Counted from the first letter of the stretch, positions 30,549 to 44,200 are shown. The stretch is DNA of 64,000 bases from Trachythela sp. YZ-2020 (GCA_016169945.1 JADLSH010000355.1:615501-679500), one strand, 5' to 3'. Numbers and translations are program-made. The notes: generated by a model from the sequence alone, not told the origin.

Positions 30549-31687
30549 TTCGTATATTATAGCGATCGAGCAAAGTTAAACGTGTTAAAATTTAAAGTAT
30601 CACTTTAGTCGAGTAAATAAACTCACTTTATGGCCGCCATATTCATATTTACGGCGAAACCATAGCAACCCTGACGACAGCACTTGAAGATCACGTGGTT
30701 TTTGGTGGCGCGCGAAATTTGAAAAATGGCGAAATTTGAAATTTGAAAAGTAGTAAGTTAAAAAGTAATTAATTATGCAGGAAATAACACTTTATTTAAC
30801 AAATAAACTCAACCATTGGAAAGAGCACTTCCAAATTAGTATGAATACAAAGTTTGACTGTATTTGGATAAATAGATAACGAAATATAAGCTTTCCAAAA
30901 TCGTCATAATTTGAATATTTAAAATGTACGGAGTTTGGAGGTTTGCGCATGCGGAATGCGCCTCTCCAAAGAGAATATATTTTATTGTGTCGCAATTATA
31001 GTAATTGTCGCAATTTTTACAGGAATTGAGAGATTATCGCAATTTTCACAGGAATTGACACTACTATAATTAATTAACAAATTATAATAAACATTTTATT
31101 AATATTTTACACCAAAAGAAAGGCTAAAATACAGGAATAAGATATACAAAATATACTACTAGTAATTACACTGAACGTTCACGTTCTGATACTACTTACA
31201 CAGAACGTCCACGTTCGAGATATCGCTTTCATGTGGTTCAGACACAAACGGACAAACCACATTTATTGCATGTAGAATACACTGGACACCCACGTTAAAG
31301 ATATCATCACAAGCTTTCATTATCTACAGAACTGCCGCGGTTGAGTTGAACGGGTCCGAACGTGTCAAACTACAAGATTTTTCAACCTACATCAGACTCA
31401 CTTAATCGGTTTTAATTAAAAAACTGCCAGCAATGACAAGGTTTCGCAAGTTAAAACCGCTTATTTCATGTGACGATTAATGTAAATATTATTTCCCCGA
31501 ATGTTTGGTCTAAAGGCTCAAAATTTACATTACTGCCATTTAATTGCGGTGTCATATATCACTTTGAAGTGCTGTTGTGCCAAAAATACGCACAAAGCCA
31601 ACTGGAAACAAAGTTTCCTTGCTTTTTGGGACAGATAAATGTAAAGTGAAGTTGATTTAAGGTTAAACAAGTTTTGGAAATATCAAA
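30549..31687. other. Divergent promoter region between the C8orf34-like gene and RTK1
   Basis: Mostly unique AT-rich sequence. It holds the X-box-like site, a CACGTG E-box near 30694, and one degenerate pair of family B segments at about 31190-31310. No coding exon is seen. Confidence 0.5.
30656..30669 (+). promoter_or_regulatory. RFX X-box-like site upstream of the C8orf34-like gene
   Basis: GAAACCATAGCAAC matches the X-box consensus GTHNYYATRRNAAC at 13 of 14 positions. It lies 108 bp upstream of the C8orf34-like start codon (30546-30548, minus strand), the usual distance for RFX control of ciliary genes. Function is inferred. Confidence 0.5.
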
Positions 31688-34600
31688 ATGGATTTGAGTT
31701 GTGTTAGTTGGTTAGTTTTTCTTGTTCTCATTGGCACATCAGGAAGTAATGCCCTCACAGTAGTTACCTCCTCAGGTGAGAAGTCAATTATGTGATAAAT
31801 GAGTGATAATTGGTGGGTTCCACTAAACACTATCGTGCAGCAGATGGTGGTCAACCTGTAGATATCAGAGTGAGAAAATAATGTTAATTCTTTATATTAT
31901 ATGTTGGTGGCGATAAATAGCATTAATTCAGAGATGTAGTTAAATTTTCTTGCTCTTATAAATGTCAATATTTCTGAAGTTGAGCGCCATCAGCTGCTAC
32001 GAAACGTTTACTAAAACCTACCAACAATAATATTGCTGCAATTTGCAAAAAAAGTCTTCATTGCGCTTATTTAATGTTATTGATATAAGAGATTAGCAGT
32101 AAAACTAACAAACTAAATTTTTCACTCTACTTAGTCTAAGTACTTCGTCTAAGTATCAGTTACTTCTATAGTAAATGTGTGGTTCCAGTTTAGGTAAAGT
32201 TACAATAAGCTTCGGGTCTTTAGAATCAATCTACCTGAAAAATACAACAAGTTCTAGTTTGAAGTTCTTGTTGTATTTTACAGGTATAGATTGATCCTGA
32301 AGACCCAAAGCTTATTGTATTAGACGCCACCTACACTAGCTGGCACAACACGTTCGAGATATTAGTTAGAGTTAGACGATATGCTGCGGGTTTGTTGGAT
32401 CAAACTACGTACCTGAAAAATATAACAAAAATTTCGACATTTCGAGCGAAGGCCCTGGTTATTTTGCGGGGACGCCCGTACATGTCACAAAAAGACACAA
32501 GTCACAACCATCTAACACGTTGTTTACCTATATGTATGGTTATTACTGGTATATATTAGATTAAATGCGGTTCTGGTTCTCAAATAGAATATTTTGTTTT
32601 GTATAAATGATTTTCTGCCAGTTAAATTGTCCATGATATTTGCTTTGTTGGCTTGCTTTGGTGCTAAATGTTCAATGTATTTTTAGTAAATGCTCCACAG
32701 GTTAGCTGTAGAATCAACAAATTAAAAAAAGCATTATTATTAACAAAAACAATTTTCAAAGATCAATAAGGTCAATGGCAGATTATCACACGATTTGCAA
32801 TGTCACTTTGCTTTGTACTTATACCCAAACTGATACCGAGTAGGCAAATTATATTTTACTTATCTCTTATTGATCCAGTGTTACTAGGCTAAATTAACTT
32901 TATTTATACTGGATAGCTCTATCAGTTCTAAACTGTTCTTCCTAGAGGTCCAGTAAGGATGATCTCTTATTGATCCAGTGTTACTACAGGAGGAAACCTA
33001 AACTAAACTAACGTTATTTACGCCGGCCGATAGCTCTATCAGTTCTAAACACTCTCCCTTCTTTAGGTGGAAACAAGACATTCATTCTTAGTGCCAGCAC
33101 AATAAGGTATGTTTAAGTGGTATAGTCCTTCGTCTACTCAATATGGGTTGATATCAAGTATACTGATAGAACTTTTTACAGTTGAATGTGAGGTACAAAA
33201 TGTATTTCATCTAACCAAAATTTTTATTCAGTTTTCTAATCTCTTTCTAGAACTACTGCTACAATTCCATCCAATATTTCAAAGATAATATCCACACCAT
33301 CAAATATAACCATCAGTCATTCACTTAGCACCTCAACTTACAATGCTACATTTCATCGTAGTTCTATTGTGGTATCGAGTACCATTCATAGCGGTTCACA
33401 CCCTTCCCCAACACCCTCATCACGTGTCACTCTCGCCACTACAGGACCAACACAAAAAGTCGGATTCTGTGCGAGATACGACCGACTACCCTGCCAGGAC
33501 ATCTTAGCCAAATCATGGACACAATTCAATGAAACAGAACGATATTTCGATGCAAAATACGGCATAAATGGATCAACACAGTTCCTCAGACTTTTACTGA
33601 GAGAAAGCAACAAATTAATAAAAGATGATAAAAGGTGCAAATGGCTGATTGAGGTATCCCTTTGCCAATACACTCTTCCACCATGTAGGGCCAATGGTGA
33701 ACCTGTCTCGCTCTGTCGTGAAGACTGTGAAAGCTTGACCAGTGAATGCAAAAGTGAACTAAGTCTATTAATTGGCTCCGCTGCTGCTCTTACAGATGTA
33801 AAGGGTTACGATTTTAGGCATTTGGTCTTGCCTACCAACTGCTCGGTATATCCCTCTGGAAAGTCTGGCAATGATTCATGTGTCTATCTTGGATTGTTTG
33901 GTAAGTGTAATATTTTATACATATCCTCAATAAAGAGCCATTCATCCTCCATATTGATCCAGTGTTACTAGAGGAGGAACCTAAACTAAACTAACTTTAT
34001 TTATACTGGATAGCTCTATCAGTTCTAAACTGTTCTTCCTAGAGGTCCAGTAAGGATCATCCCATATTGATCCAGTGTTACTACAGGAGGAAACCTAAAC
34101 TAAACTAACTTTATTTATATTGGATAGCTCTATCAGTTTTAAGCTGTTCTTTCTAAAGTAATGTCTTCTTTATATATTTTTCTAGATCATTCAAAGAAAC
34201 CAAAATCAAACCAAGAAATTTTATGGATTTCTATTGGTGCTGGTTCAGCATTTCTTATTCTTCTTTTCATAATTATCCTAACCTGTTGCATAAAACATCG
34301 AAGAAAGAAGGCAAAAGAGAGGCTAGCGCTTGAAGAAATAACTCTACGGCAAATGAAGTCAGTGGACTCAACATCCACTATGAAAGCAAGATTATCACAG
34401 ATGTTAGAGATGAGTTCATTGTCTTCCAAGATTGCTGAAATGTATGATCCAAGCAAGCTACAACAGTTCTCCCTGGATAATATTGAATACATATCTGATC
34501 TAGGGGAAGGACAATTTGGATTGGTTTTCAAAGGTAGGTTCTTACTGCTACTAGAGAGTTTAAGCTTCGCGTTCATACGTCAAACGACAAACGCCTGGCG

Positions 34601-37600
34601 AAGAACAAATTTACGCTATAAGGCAACAAAGGTAAAATGAACTTGCTATTTTAAAACTGTGATGTATGATGATCTTTCTGAGATAAGAAAGAAAATATGA
34701 AGCGAAGAAGTTAAGCGAAATTCTGCAAAGAAAAATTGTCTCTGCCGTTTGCCGTTGCCCTCAAACGTGAAGCTTAAACTCCCTACTATTAAAATTTTTG
34801 ATATCTCAAACGTGAGAGTCCATTGTGGGTGGTATTTTATAAATTTAGAATGTTTTACACTGTTCTAGGATCGGCGATGGGTATCGATGAATGTAAAGAC
34901 GAGACAGAACAGACAGTAGTTGCAGTCAAAACATTGAAAAAAGACTGCAACGAATCCAGTAAAGAAGAATTCAACCAAGAGGTCGCATTCATGTCAGTTC
35001 TTGATCATCCCAATGTTGTCAAACTTATGGCGGTCGCAACTGAAGAAGAACCATTCTGCATGATCTTTGAATTCATGGAATTTGGAGATTTGAATCAATT
35101 TCTAAGAAAAATAAAGCCACTTGATGGATCGAACGAAGTTCCTGGTAAGAATAGCAACATAATTAACTTAATTAACTTGCTAATTAACTTACTAATTAAC
35201 TTAATTAACTTTCTTTCTGATTATAATTTCACCTTAATCGCATATGAGAAAAGTGATTCTAGTTTGTCTTTACCAAACAACTCAGGTTCTCCTGTTTCCT
35301 CCTGTTAACATTTGGATCATTATTTAGAGCTGGAACTATGTTTGGAAGATTTTCTCAGTATCTGTCAACAAGTGGCGTCAGGAATGTCCTATCTCTCTTC
35401 CTTGCATTTTGTTCACCGTGATTTAGCAACAAGAAATTGTTTAGTTGGCAGGGGACTTGTTGTTAAGATCGCTGACTTTGGATTAGCAAGAGATATCTAC
35501 GCCTCCGATTATTATAAGGTACTTTCAAATATCTACTAAATAGAAACAGGAGTGATAGTGGTACAATAGCGTTGGTTTGGTTTGGTTTACAAACAGTTTA
35601 AGACGCAAATTTAAAGGCTAAATATTTAATTTATTTGTAGGTGCGAGGTGATGCCATGCTGCCTGTGAGATGGATGCCACCCGAAGCACTACTTCATGGT
35701 AGATTCACTATCGAGTCAGATATATATTCCTATGGTGTTGTGATGTGGGAGATTTTTACTTATGCATTACAGCCTTACTACGGTTATACTAACGAAGAAG
35801 TGATTGGTTTTGCAAAACAGGTGAGAAATCATTGTCCCAAGGTCGTTACGATGGGCGTCCGACTGGTACAGTGGTTAGTGCATGTGTCTTTCACCTCTGT
35901 GACTGGGGTTTGATTCCTGCAATATGCAGTTGTCTGATTATAATTTCACCTCAGTTACATGTGAGAAGAGTGCTTCCAGTTTGACTCTACCAAACACTGC
36001 AGGTTTTCTCCAGATACTCCAGTTTCCTCCTGTGGTCAATGAGAGATGATCTTTATTGGACCTCTAGTGAGAACAGTTTAGAACTGATAGAGCTATCCAG
36101 TATAAATAAAGTTAGTTTAGTTTAGGTTATCTCCTGTAGTAACACTGGATCAATAAGGGATGACCCTTACTGGATCTCTAGGAAGAACAGTTTAGAACTG
36201 GTTTAGCTGAGTTTGGCTTTCGCTATCATATGATTACCTATTATACGTTCTATCCTTAGGGTGTATTACTGGGCCAACCTGCGGATTGCCCGGAACATAT
36301 TTATAAACTGATGTTGGATTGCTGGCAAAGAACTCCTGAAAAACGACCACATTTTACAACAGTTATCAAAAGACTTGTCAAGGACCCACCACCTGTGTCC
36401 AACTACTGTACGCCCAGGAGTTTGTCAGTAACCGCTGAAGAGCCAGGAGAAAATGTCGCTGATGAACCAATAGGAAAAATCCCAGTACCCGTGCCTGTAA
36501 AACCAGAAAGTAAGAAGCAATGCTTCGGCTTATGTTAGCAATGTTAGAGCTATCAAGTATAAATAAAGTTAGTTTAATTTAAGCTTCCTCCTGTGGTAAC
36601 ATTGGATCAACAAGGGATGGCTCTTACTGGACCTCTAGGAAGAACAGTTTAGAACTGATAAAGCTATCCAGTGTAAATAAAGTTAGTTTAGTTTAGGTTT
36701 CCTCCTGCAGTAACACTGGATCAATAAGAGACGACCCTTACTGGACCTCTAGGAAGAACAGTTTAGAACTGATAGAGCTATCCAGTATAAATAAAGTTAG
36801 TTAAGTTTAGGTTTCCTCCTGTAGTAACACTGGATCAATAAGAGATGGCCCTTACTGGACCTCTAGGGAGAACAGTTTAGAACTGATAGAGCTTTCCAGT
36901 ATAAATAAAGTTAGTTTAGTTTAGGTTTCCTCCTGTAGTAACACTGGATCAATAAGGGATGATCCTTACTGAACCTCTAGGAAGAACAGTTTGGAACTGA
37001 TAGAGCTATCCAGTATAAATAGAGTTTACATTCTCTTTCATTTTCAGATCACTATGTGTCACCAGGTGCTACTGTTAATTCTGGTTTCAAATCAGATCTG
37101 GGGGAATCTAGTGGAAAAACCGACACTTTACCAGTCGTTCGAAATAATACTGAAAATGAAGGTGAGTGTGATATTAAATATTGTTTAATTTCAACGTTTT
37201 TTGACGGGTTTCAGTAAGTGTTACAGGCCAGCAGGCAGATGGTGGTCAACTTCAGAAATGTTGGCACTTATAGGAGCAAGAAAATTGAGCTACATCTCCC
37301 CTTTCTGAGTTTTGTTTTCTAATTTCCTTGAACGTGGAAAATAGTGAATAGCCAAACGGATCTCTTCAAGGTGTTGATTTGGAATTTCTATTTTATATTT
37401 TATAGTTCTAGCGGAGCGATATCTTAATATAAGTGTCACATAGCAAAAACCTTCCAAGAAAACAGTTAACAAATATGAATAGAAAGGAGTTTGAAAACTC
37501 GTCTTGGTCAGTTCAATTCACATATAGTTGAATTTCAAGATGACCTTCTTCTACGGTATCTTTCTATATTTCTTGAACTTGTCAACTGGCCGTGGTTCTT

Positions 37601-37920
37601 GGATAAATATGAACATATTGGTTCCCCTATTTCAAGAAATATGTCACATAAACTGCGCAAGACTATTGAACTATTATTTACTTAAAAAAAATTGGGGATA
37701 AATAGATCTCATATGAACATCTTTAAATAGGAATTGAAAACCAAACTATCGATTGTTTAATGTAGAAAATTTTGCCAATCACTTTTATATGAATCATAAT
37801 TATTTAACAGAAAATAATAATTTGGTGTTATTTAATGCATTGCAACAGTTAGAATATGAACCTGTGAATCTTGTGTTTCGAAAAAACTGCAAAATTTTGT
37901 TGCACATCAATATAACATAG
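31688..37920 (+). CDS. RTK1: Frizzled-domain receptor tyrosine kinase, MuSK/ROR-like
   Basis: Single-pass surface receptor kinase. Exons: 31688-31775, 33067-33106, 33251-33900, 34186-34533, 34869-35144, 35328-35518, 35641-35820, 36260-36509, 37048-37161, and a tentative last exon 37811-37920; together 748 codons plus stop with agreeing phases. Order: signal peptide (residues 1-22, [13 protein letters not shown]), a Ser/Thr-rich probably O-glycosylated stem to about 110, Frizzled cysteine-rich domain about 113-250 (starts [10 protein letters not shown]), transmembrane helix about 272-293 ([15 protein letters not shown]), basic stop-transfer, then kinase from about 352. Catalytic features are intact: [30 protein letters not shown], and the insulin/MuSK-type activation loop YASDYY. 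The closest family by motifs is MuSK/ROR, without Ig or kringle domains. The C-tail exons are weakly supported. Confidence 0.88.
31814..32018 (+). mobile_element. MITE-C copy in RTK1 intron 1
   Basis: Ends GGGTTCCACTAAACACTATC and a diverged CGTTTACTAAAACC terminus, with an inverted inner GGTGGTCAAC segment. Confidence 0.7.
32213..32330. mobile_element. Foldback MITE in RTK1 intron 1
   Basis: GGGTCTTTAGAATCAATCTA at the left pairs with TAGATTGATCCTGAAGACC at the right. The inner arms ACCTGAAAAATACAACAAG pair with their complement. Confidence 0.65.
32866..33060 (-). repeat. SINE-A tail fragments
   Basis: Two tail units in RTK1 intron 1; the second is degraded (CGCCGGCC replaces the normal ACTGGA context). 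Confidence 0.75.
33945..34155 (-). repeat. SINE-A tail units (2) in RTK1 intron 3
   Basis: Two tail units in the intron between the Frizzled-domain exon and the transmembrane exon. Confidence 0.8.
34555..34782. mobile_element. Foldback MITE in RTK1 intron 4
   Basis: The left end GAGTTTAAGCTTCGCGTTCA pairs with a right end containing CGTGAAGCTTAAACTC. The inner arms pair around ACGACAAACG and CGTTTGCCGT. Confidence 0.65.
35872..36205 (+). repeat. SINE-A element, plus orientation, in RTK1 intron 7
   Basis: Head with A-box-like GTGGTTAGTGCATGTG and B-box-like GGTTTGATTCC, middle segment, then two tail units. Confidence 0.82.
36545..37025 (+). repeat. SINE-A tail array (about 5 units) in RTK1 intron 8
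   Basis: Plus-oriented tail units only, between the last kinase exon and exon 37048. Confidence 0.85.
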
Positions 37921-38277
37921 AAGTTATATTTGAACATTATGACATATCTAATTGCTTCTATTTACAATTTTTAATGCCTCGCTCTTCATGATCATGAAAA
38001 GTATTCCAGCTGTTCAATTATCACATTTTTTTATGAAACAGTTCCATTTACATGTTTGACATGTTAATATATGAATCGTGTTTAAATTAATTGACAATTA
38101 GTTTGCTACATCTACAATACTTTTCTGGAAATTCGTCCTCCGTCAACTTTTTACAAGATAAATTGTGGCAGTGACGTCCTTCTTTTTTTCTTTTGATTTT
38201 TTGTTTGCCATTTTCTGAAACTAGAAACGCCTGTATCCACAACTGCTTCACGCGAACGTAGTACCTAGTAATTATTT
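37921..38277. other. Short convergent gap between RTK1 and RTK2
   Basis: About 360 bp of AT-rich unique sequence separate the two stop codons. No feature is seen apart from the presumed 3' untranslated regions. Confidence 0.5.
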
Positions 38278-41200
38278 TCAAACGTACGTTTTACGCAATG
38301 CAATATCAGATTGATTGCTTGTTTGTCTGTCAACTACGTCTATTTCTCTTTCTGAATCAGACTCCAAGCCAGAGTTGACACTTCCTTGACTCCCTGAAGT
38401 CGAGCGTTCTTTGTAAGCTGGGTTGTTTACAGGATTATTTGACTCTTGTGGTCTTGATTTGATCAAAGGATCTTCATGGGTTTCATTGCTACTACTACTC
38501 GACTCCGCGTCATTTCCTAAAGAAAGGAAAAATTTGTTAAAAACAAAATAATGACTCGATGTTTACCAGAGACAGATCATCCGTCGAAATGCATCATCCG
38601 TCTGATGGATGCTCTGTCTCAGTGTAAACCCAAGACGTACTATCCAGACGTACTATCCAGACGAACTAGCCAGATCTTTACTGACAATGGTTCTGAGAAC
38701 AAAACCTAGGCACCTAAAACCTAGGCACGCACGTTTGAGTCCAGTGTAGGACTGTAGGTAGTATTCTACAATAAGCTGCCCTGGTTTGTGTCTGAACTAC
38801 CTGAAAAAGATATCTTAAACGTGGTGGTCCAGTGTAGGTAGTATTCTACAATAAGCTGCCGTGGTTTGTGTCTGAACTACCTGAAAAAGATATCTCAAAC
38901 GTGGAGGTCCAGTGTAGGTAGTATTCTACAATAAGCTGCAGTGGTTTGTGTCTGAACTACCTGAAAAAGATATCTCAAACGTGGTGGTCCAGTGTAGGTA
39001 GTATTCTACAATAAGCTGCAGTGGTTTGTGTCTGAACTACCTGAAAAAGATATCTCAAACGTGGAGGTCCAGTGTAGGTAGTATTCTACAATAAGCTGTC
39101 GTGGTTTGTGTCTGAACTACCTGAAATAGATATCTCAAACGTGGTGGTCCAGTGTAGGTAGTATTCTACAATAAGCTGTCGTGGTTTGTATCTGAACTAC
39201 CTGAAAAAGATATCTCAAACGTGGAGGTCCAGTGTAGGTAGTATTCTACAATAAGCTGCAGTGGTTTGTGTCTGAACTACTTGAAAAGTGATTTACTTAC
39301 TGTTATCAGTAAATGGGACAAAGTTCTGGTATTCAGGCTGGATGTCATTTTCATGTTCGTCACGTGTTTTGGGCGTGTCCTTTAATTCCTCTCCATTCAA
39401 AGCATCGATAATTTTGTCGTAATAAGGTCTTAGTTCAGGTTCCTTAGCCCAACACTTCTTCATGACTGGATAAACAAAATCTGGACAGAAATCTGGCTTG
39501 GCAAGATGAATACCCTGGAAAGAGTAATGTGTGATCACTTTCATTATTAAGTAACAACTGAATTCTAAACTAACATCATTTATACTATCTCTATCTCTTC
39601 TGAACTGTTCTCTCTTTCAGGCCCAGTAAGGGTTGCCTCTTATTAATCCAGTGTTACCACAGGAGGAAACCTAAACTAAGGTAACTTTATTTATACTGGA
39701 TAGCTCTATCAGTTCTAAACTGTTCTCTCTAGAGGTTCAGTAAGAGTCATCTCTTATTGATCCAGTGCTCTATCAGTTCTAAACTCACGTATGCTTACCT
39801 TGGCAATAAACTCCAGCACTTCTTTATTAGTATAACCATAATAAGGCTGCATACTGAATGTAAATACCTCCCATAGTAGGACACCGTATGAATAAATATC
39901 TGATTCAATTGTGAATTTACCAAACAACACAGCTTCGTGCGAAAGCCAACGAATTGGCAGAACTGTGTCTTTTTCAACCTAAAACAGTGATTACCTTATA
40001 AGTTCATTCTCTCACGCACCATCAGATCTAAACTATTCTCTCCAGTAAAAGTTATTACAGAAGAAAACCTAAAAACTAAAGTACCTTTATTACTACTAGA
40101 TAGCTCTATCAGTTCATAATTGTCCTCCCTGGAGGTCCAGTAAGAGTCCTCTCTTATTGTTCCAGTGTTACTACAGGAGGAAACCTAAACTAACTTTATT
40201 TATACTGGATAGCTCTATCAGTTCTAAACTCTTCTTCCTAGAGGTTCAGTAAGAGTCATCTCTTATTGATCCAGTGTTACTACAGGAGGAAACCTAAACT
40301 AAACTAACTTTATTTATACTGGATAGCTCTATCAGTTCTAAACTGTTCTTCCTAGAGGTTCAGTAAGAGTCATCTCTTATTGATCCAGTGTTACTACAGG
40401 AGGAAACCTAAACTAAACTAACTTTATTTATACTGGATAGCTCTATCAGTTCTAAACTCTTCTTCCTAGAGGTCCAGTAAGGGTCATCTCTTATTGATCC
40501 AGTGTTACTACAGGAGGAAACCTAAACTAAACTAACTTTATTTATACTGGATAGCTCTATCAGTTCTAAACTCTTCTTCCTAGAGGTTCAGTAAGGGTCA
40601 TCTCTTATTGATCCAGTGTTACTACGGAAGGAAACCTAAACTAAACTAACTTTATTTATACTGGATAGCTCTATCAGTTCTAAACTCTTCTTCCTAGAGG
40701 TTCAGTAAGGGTCATCTCTTATTGATCCAGTGTTACTACGGAAGGAAACCTAAACTAAACTAACTTTATTTATACTGGATAGCTCTATCAGTTCTAAACT
40801 CTTCTTCCTAGAGATCCAGTAAGGGTCATCTCTTATTGATCCAGTGTTACTACGGAAGGAAACCTAAACTATTAAACTAACTTTATTTATACTGGATAGC
40901 TCTATCAGTTCTAAACTCTTCTTCCTAGAGGTTCAGTAAGGGTCATCTCTTATTGATCCAGTGTTACTACGGAAGGAAACCTAAACTAAACTAACTTTAT
41001 TTATACTGGATAGCTCTATCAGTTCTAAACTCTTCTTCCTAGAGGTCCAGTAAGAGTCATCTCTTATTGATCCAGTGTTACTACAGGAGGAAACCGTAGT
41101 TCCTGGAGAAGACCTGCAGTGTTTGGTAGAGTCAAACTGGAAGAATTCTTCTCACATGTGACTGAGGAATGGAACCCCAGTCACATAGGTGAAAGGCACT

Positions 41201-44200
41201 TGTACTAACTACTGTCCCATCAACATCCCTAACAAAAGTTATACAAAACCGTCCCAAAATGACTTACTTTATAATAATTATTGGAATATATATCCCTAGA
41301 CATTCCAAAGTCTGCGATCTTAATAGTCAGATCATCTCCGACCAAGCAATTCCTCGTCGCAACATCTCTGTGTATGAGTCGATGACTTGCTAAATGTTGT
41401 AGACCTTTTGCCACGTCTATACACATACGAATCAATGTTGCTTGCGATAGTCGATCTAGAAAATGTAATATAGCAATCTTATTTTAGCCTGTTGAGTGTT
41501 GGTAGTTACTTCTGCCAGGATTTCACCTGGGTTGGTTTGTGTATGTGTGTGTGTGTGTTTGTTAGCAGGATAACTAAAAAACTATTAAACATTTTAATAC
41601 GAAAATTGGTGGAGGTAATGGGCATAGAGCAGGGACAAATCGATTAAATTTTGGTTCAATTTGGACGAACATTGGATGAGCAATTTACAAACGTTTTCCT
41701 TTCTTTCCTGGGCATTGAAGATAACTGAATGCTTAATTAGTGCATGCATAATTTATGCGTGAATACTTGACTTCATTTGTTGGCTGAGGAATGCTGTCTC
41801 TGAGAGTGTCTTCTAGTTAAATAAAACTCTCTTACTTTTGTTCTCGTCGCTCTGTTCACTGTCACCTTCTTCCGACGGTTGTGATTTTCTTAAATATTCG
41901 CTCAAGTCACCATTGCTCATGAACTCAAAGATCATGCAATATGGCTCCTCCGTGGCCGACACAGCCAACAGACGTACGATGTTTGGATGACATAGAAAGT
42001 TCATGAGACATGCTTCTTGATCAAAATCTTTCTTCGCTTCGGACGATGATCCTTTCTTTAACGTTTTAACAGCAACTATGACTCCCGCCTCTGGTTCCTG
42101 ATCGTTTAGACCGATCGCACGTCCTTAACAGATAACGTGGAAAAGTTATTACAACTGACTTTATTTATACTGGATAAGTTGGAAAGCTATATCAGTTTTA
42201 AACTGTTCTTCCTGGAGGTCTAGTGCAGACCGTACCATATTGTTCCAGTGTTACTGAACGAGAAAACCTAAACTAAACTAACTTTATTTATACTGGATAG
42301 CTCTATCCTTACTGGACCTCCAGAAACATAAAGTTAGTTCAGTTTAGGTTTCCTCCTGTAGTAACACTGGATCAATAAGAGATGACCCTTACTGGACTGC
42401 TAGGAAGAACAGTTTAGAACTGATAGAGCTATCCAGTATAAATAAAGTTAGTTTAGTTTAGGTTTCCTCCTGTAGTAACACTGGATCAATAAGAGATGAC
42501 CCTTACTGGACTGCTAGGAAGAACAGTTTAGAACTGATAGAGCTATCCAGTATAAATAAAGTTAGTTTAGTTTAGGTTTCCTCCTGTAGTAACACTGGAT
42601 CAATAAGAGATGATCCTTACTGGACCTCCAGGAAGAACAGTTTAGAACTGATGGAGCTATCCAGAAAAATAAAGTTAGTTCAGTTTAGGTTTCTTCCTGT
42701 AGTAACACTGGATCAATAAGAGATGACCCTTACTGGACCTCTAGGGAGAACAGTTTAGAACTGATAGAGCTATCCAGTATAAATAAAGTTAGTTTAGCTT
42801 GAGTTCTATACTTTTCCCCTTACCTTGAAAAACTTGTCCAAACTGTCCCTCTCCAAGATCTTTTTCATAAGCAACTCTATCCACCGGGAACTGTTTGATC
42901 ATTTTAACATCATTAATTGGCATCTTCGACTTGAGCAAATCATCCGCAGTTAACATATTAATATGATCCTTCACCGACACGGCTGGGAAGTTGCCCAGAC
43001 CTCTTAGATTCATGGAGGGCGTACCAGGTTCGAGCTTTGCCTGTTCTTTCCTGTTCTGACGTCGTCTGTACAGCAGGAAAGCCAACAGAAATGCAACTGC
43101 TAGAACTGCGATTATAACAACTACTGGAGCAATGATGGCGACTTTTTCGTTTGAGGAATCGTCGTGACGAGAGGTATTTGATCCAGCTGAATGATCTGAA
43201 AAAAGAACAGAGGGGAAATTCTCGAATCATTGATGTTCTATCAAAACCTGGATATCCTTTTGGATATCCAGCCCGAGCAAGCCGAGACATCTCAAATCAC
43301 AAACGAATAAGTATTTTAAGAGATATTTGAGTTTAAAGTTGACGAAATTCTATGCTAATTAAGATCACACAGTATCCTGTCGCCGTCGCAGTACTGATTT
43401 ATTTTGTTTATATCTCATTAATTATTAATGAATTATCTATGCATGAACTTCTTGACTTACTAAACAATCCACTCAGGTAACATTTCTTCCCAACTTTAGC
43501 CAAGTCCTCCTCGTATTGTAGCTTCTGACAATCGGGCAGTGAAACATGAACGAAGTCACTCTTTGTGCTGTGCAAAACAAGCGATGCGGCTCCTAACAAC
43601 TTCTGCAAAGTTTTCGGGCACTTTTTTTCGTACATATCACAATCCCTGCGACATATCTGTATAAAAGAACCGTCTTCGAGACACGGAGTCAAAATATATT
43701 GGCATAGCAATATTCTGACAGTATTTCGGCACGATTCTGTCATATCTTTTCCTACAACGTTGATGAGGTTTTGAAATTTAACAAGAAGTTCGTTCGTTCT
43801 GTTTAAGCCCAAATTGTAGTCGATGAAACGTGGAGTGTCTCGATATTCTGGCACAGACATGTTGAGATATTTGAAGCAGATTCCGTCTTCTGGATACTTG
43901 ATGCAAGTTCCATTATGCCTTTTTGCTCTAAAGAAATTTAGAAAGACTAATTTTATTTATATTGGATCAGATCTAAACTGTTCTTCCTAAAGGTTCAGTG
44001 AGTGCCATCCCCTTTTATTCCAGTGTTACTACAGGAGGAAACCTGAACTAAACTACAAACTTTATTGATACTGGATAGCTCTATCAGTTCTAAACTGTTC
44101 TCCCTACTACCCTAGAGATCCAGTATTAAGAGCCATCCCTTATTGATCCAGTGTTTCTGGAGGAGGAAACCTACACTACTACACAAGCTTTATACTGGAT

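Noticed and set aside
37491..37685. 64-codon plus-strand open frame between RTK1 exons 9 and 10
   Set aside because: No acceptor fits the required phase and the peptide resembles nothing I know. The exon at 37811-37920 fits better.
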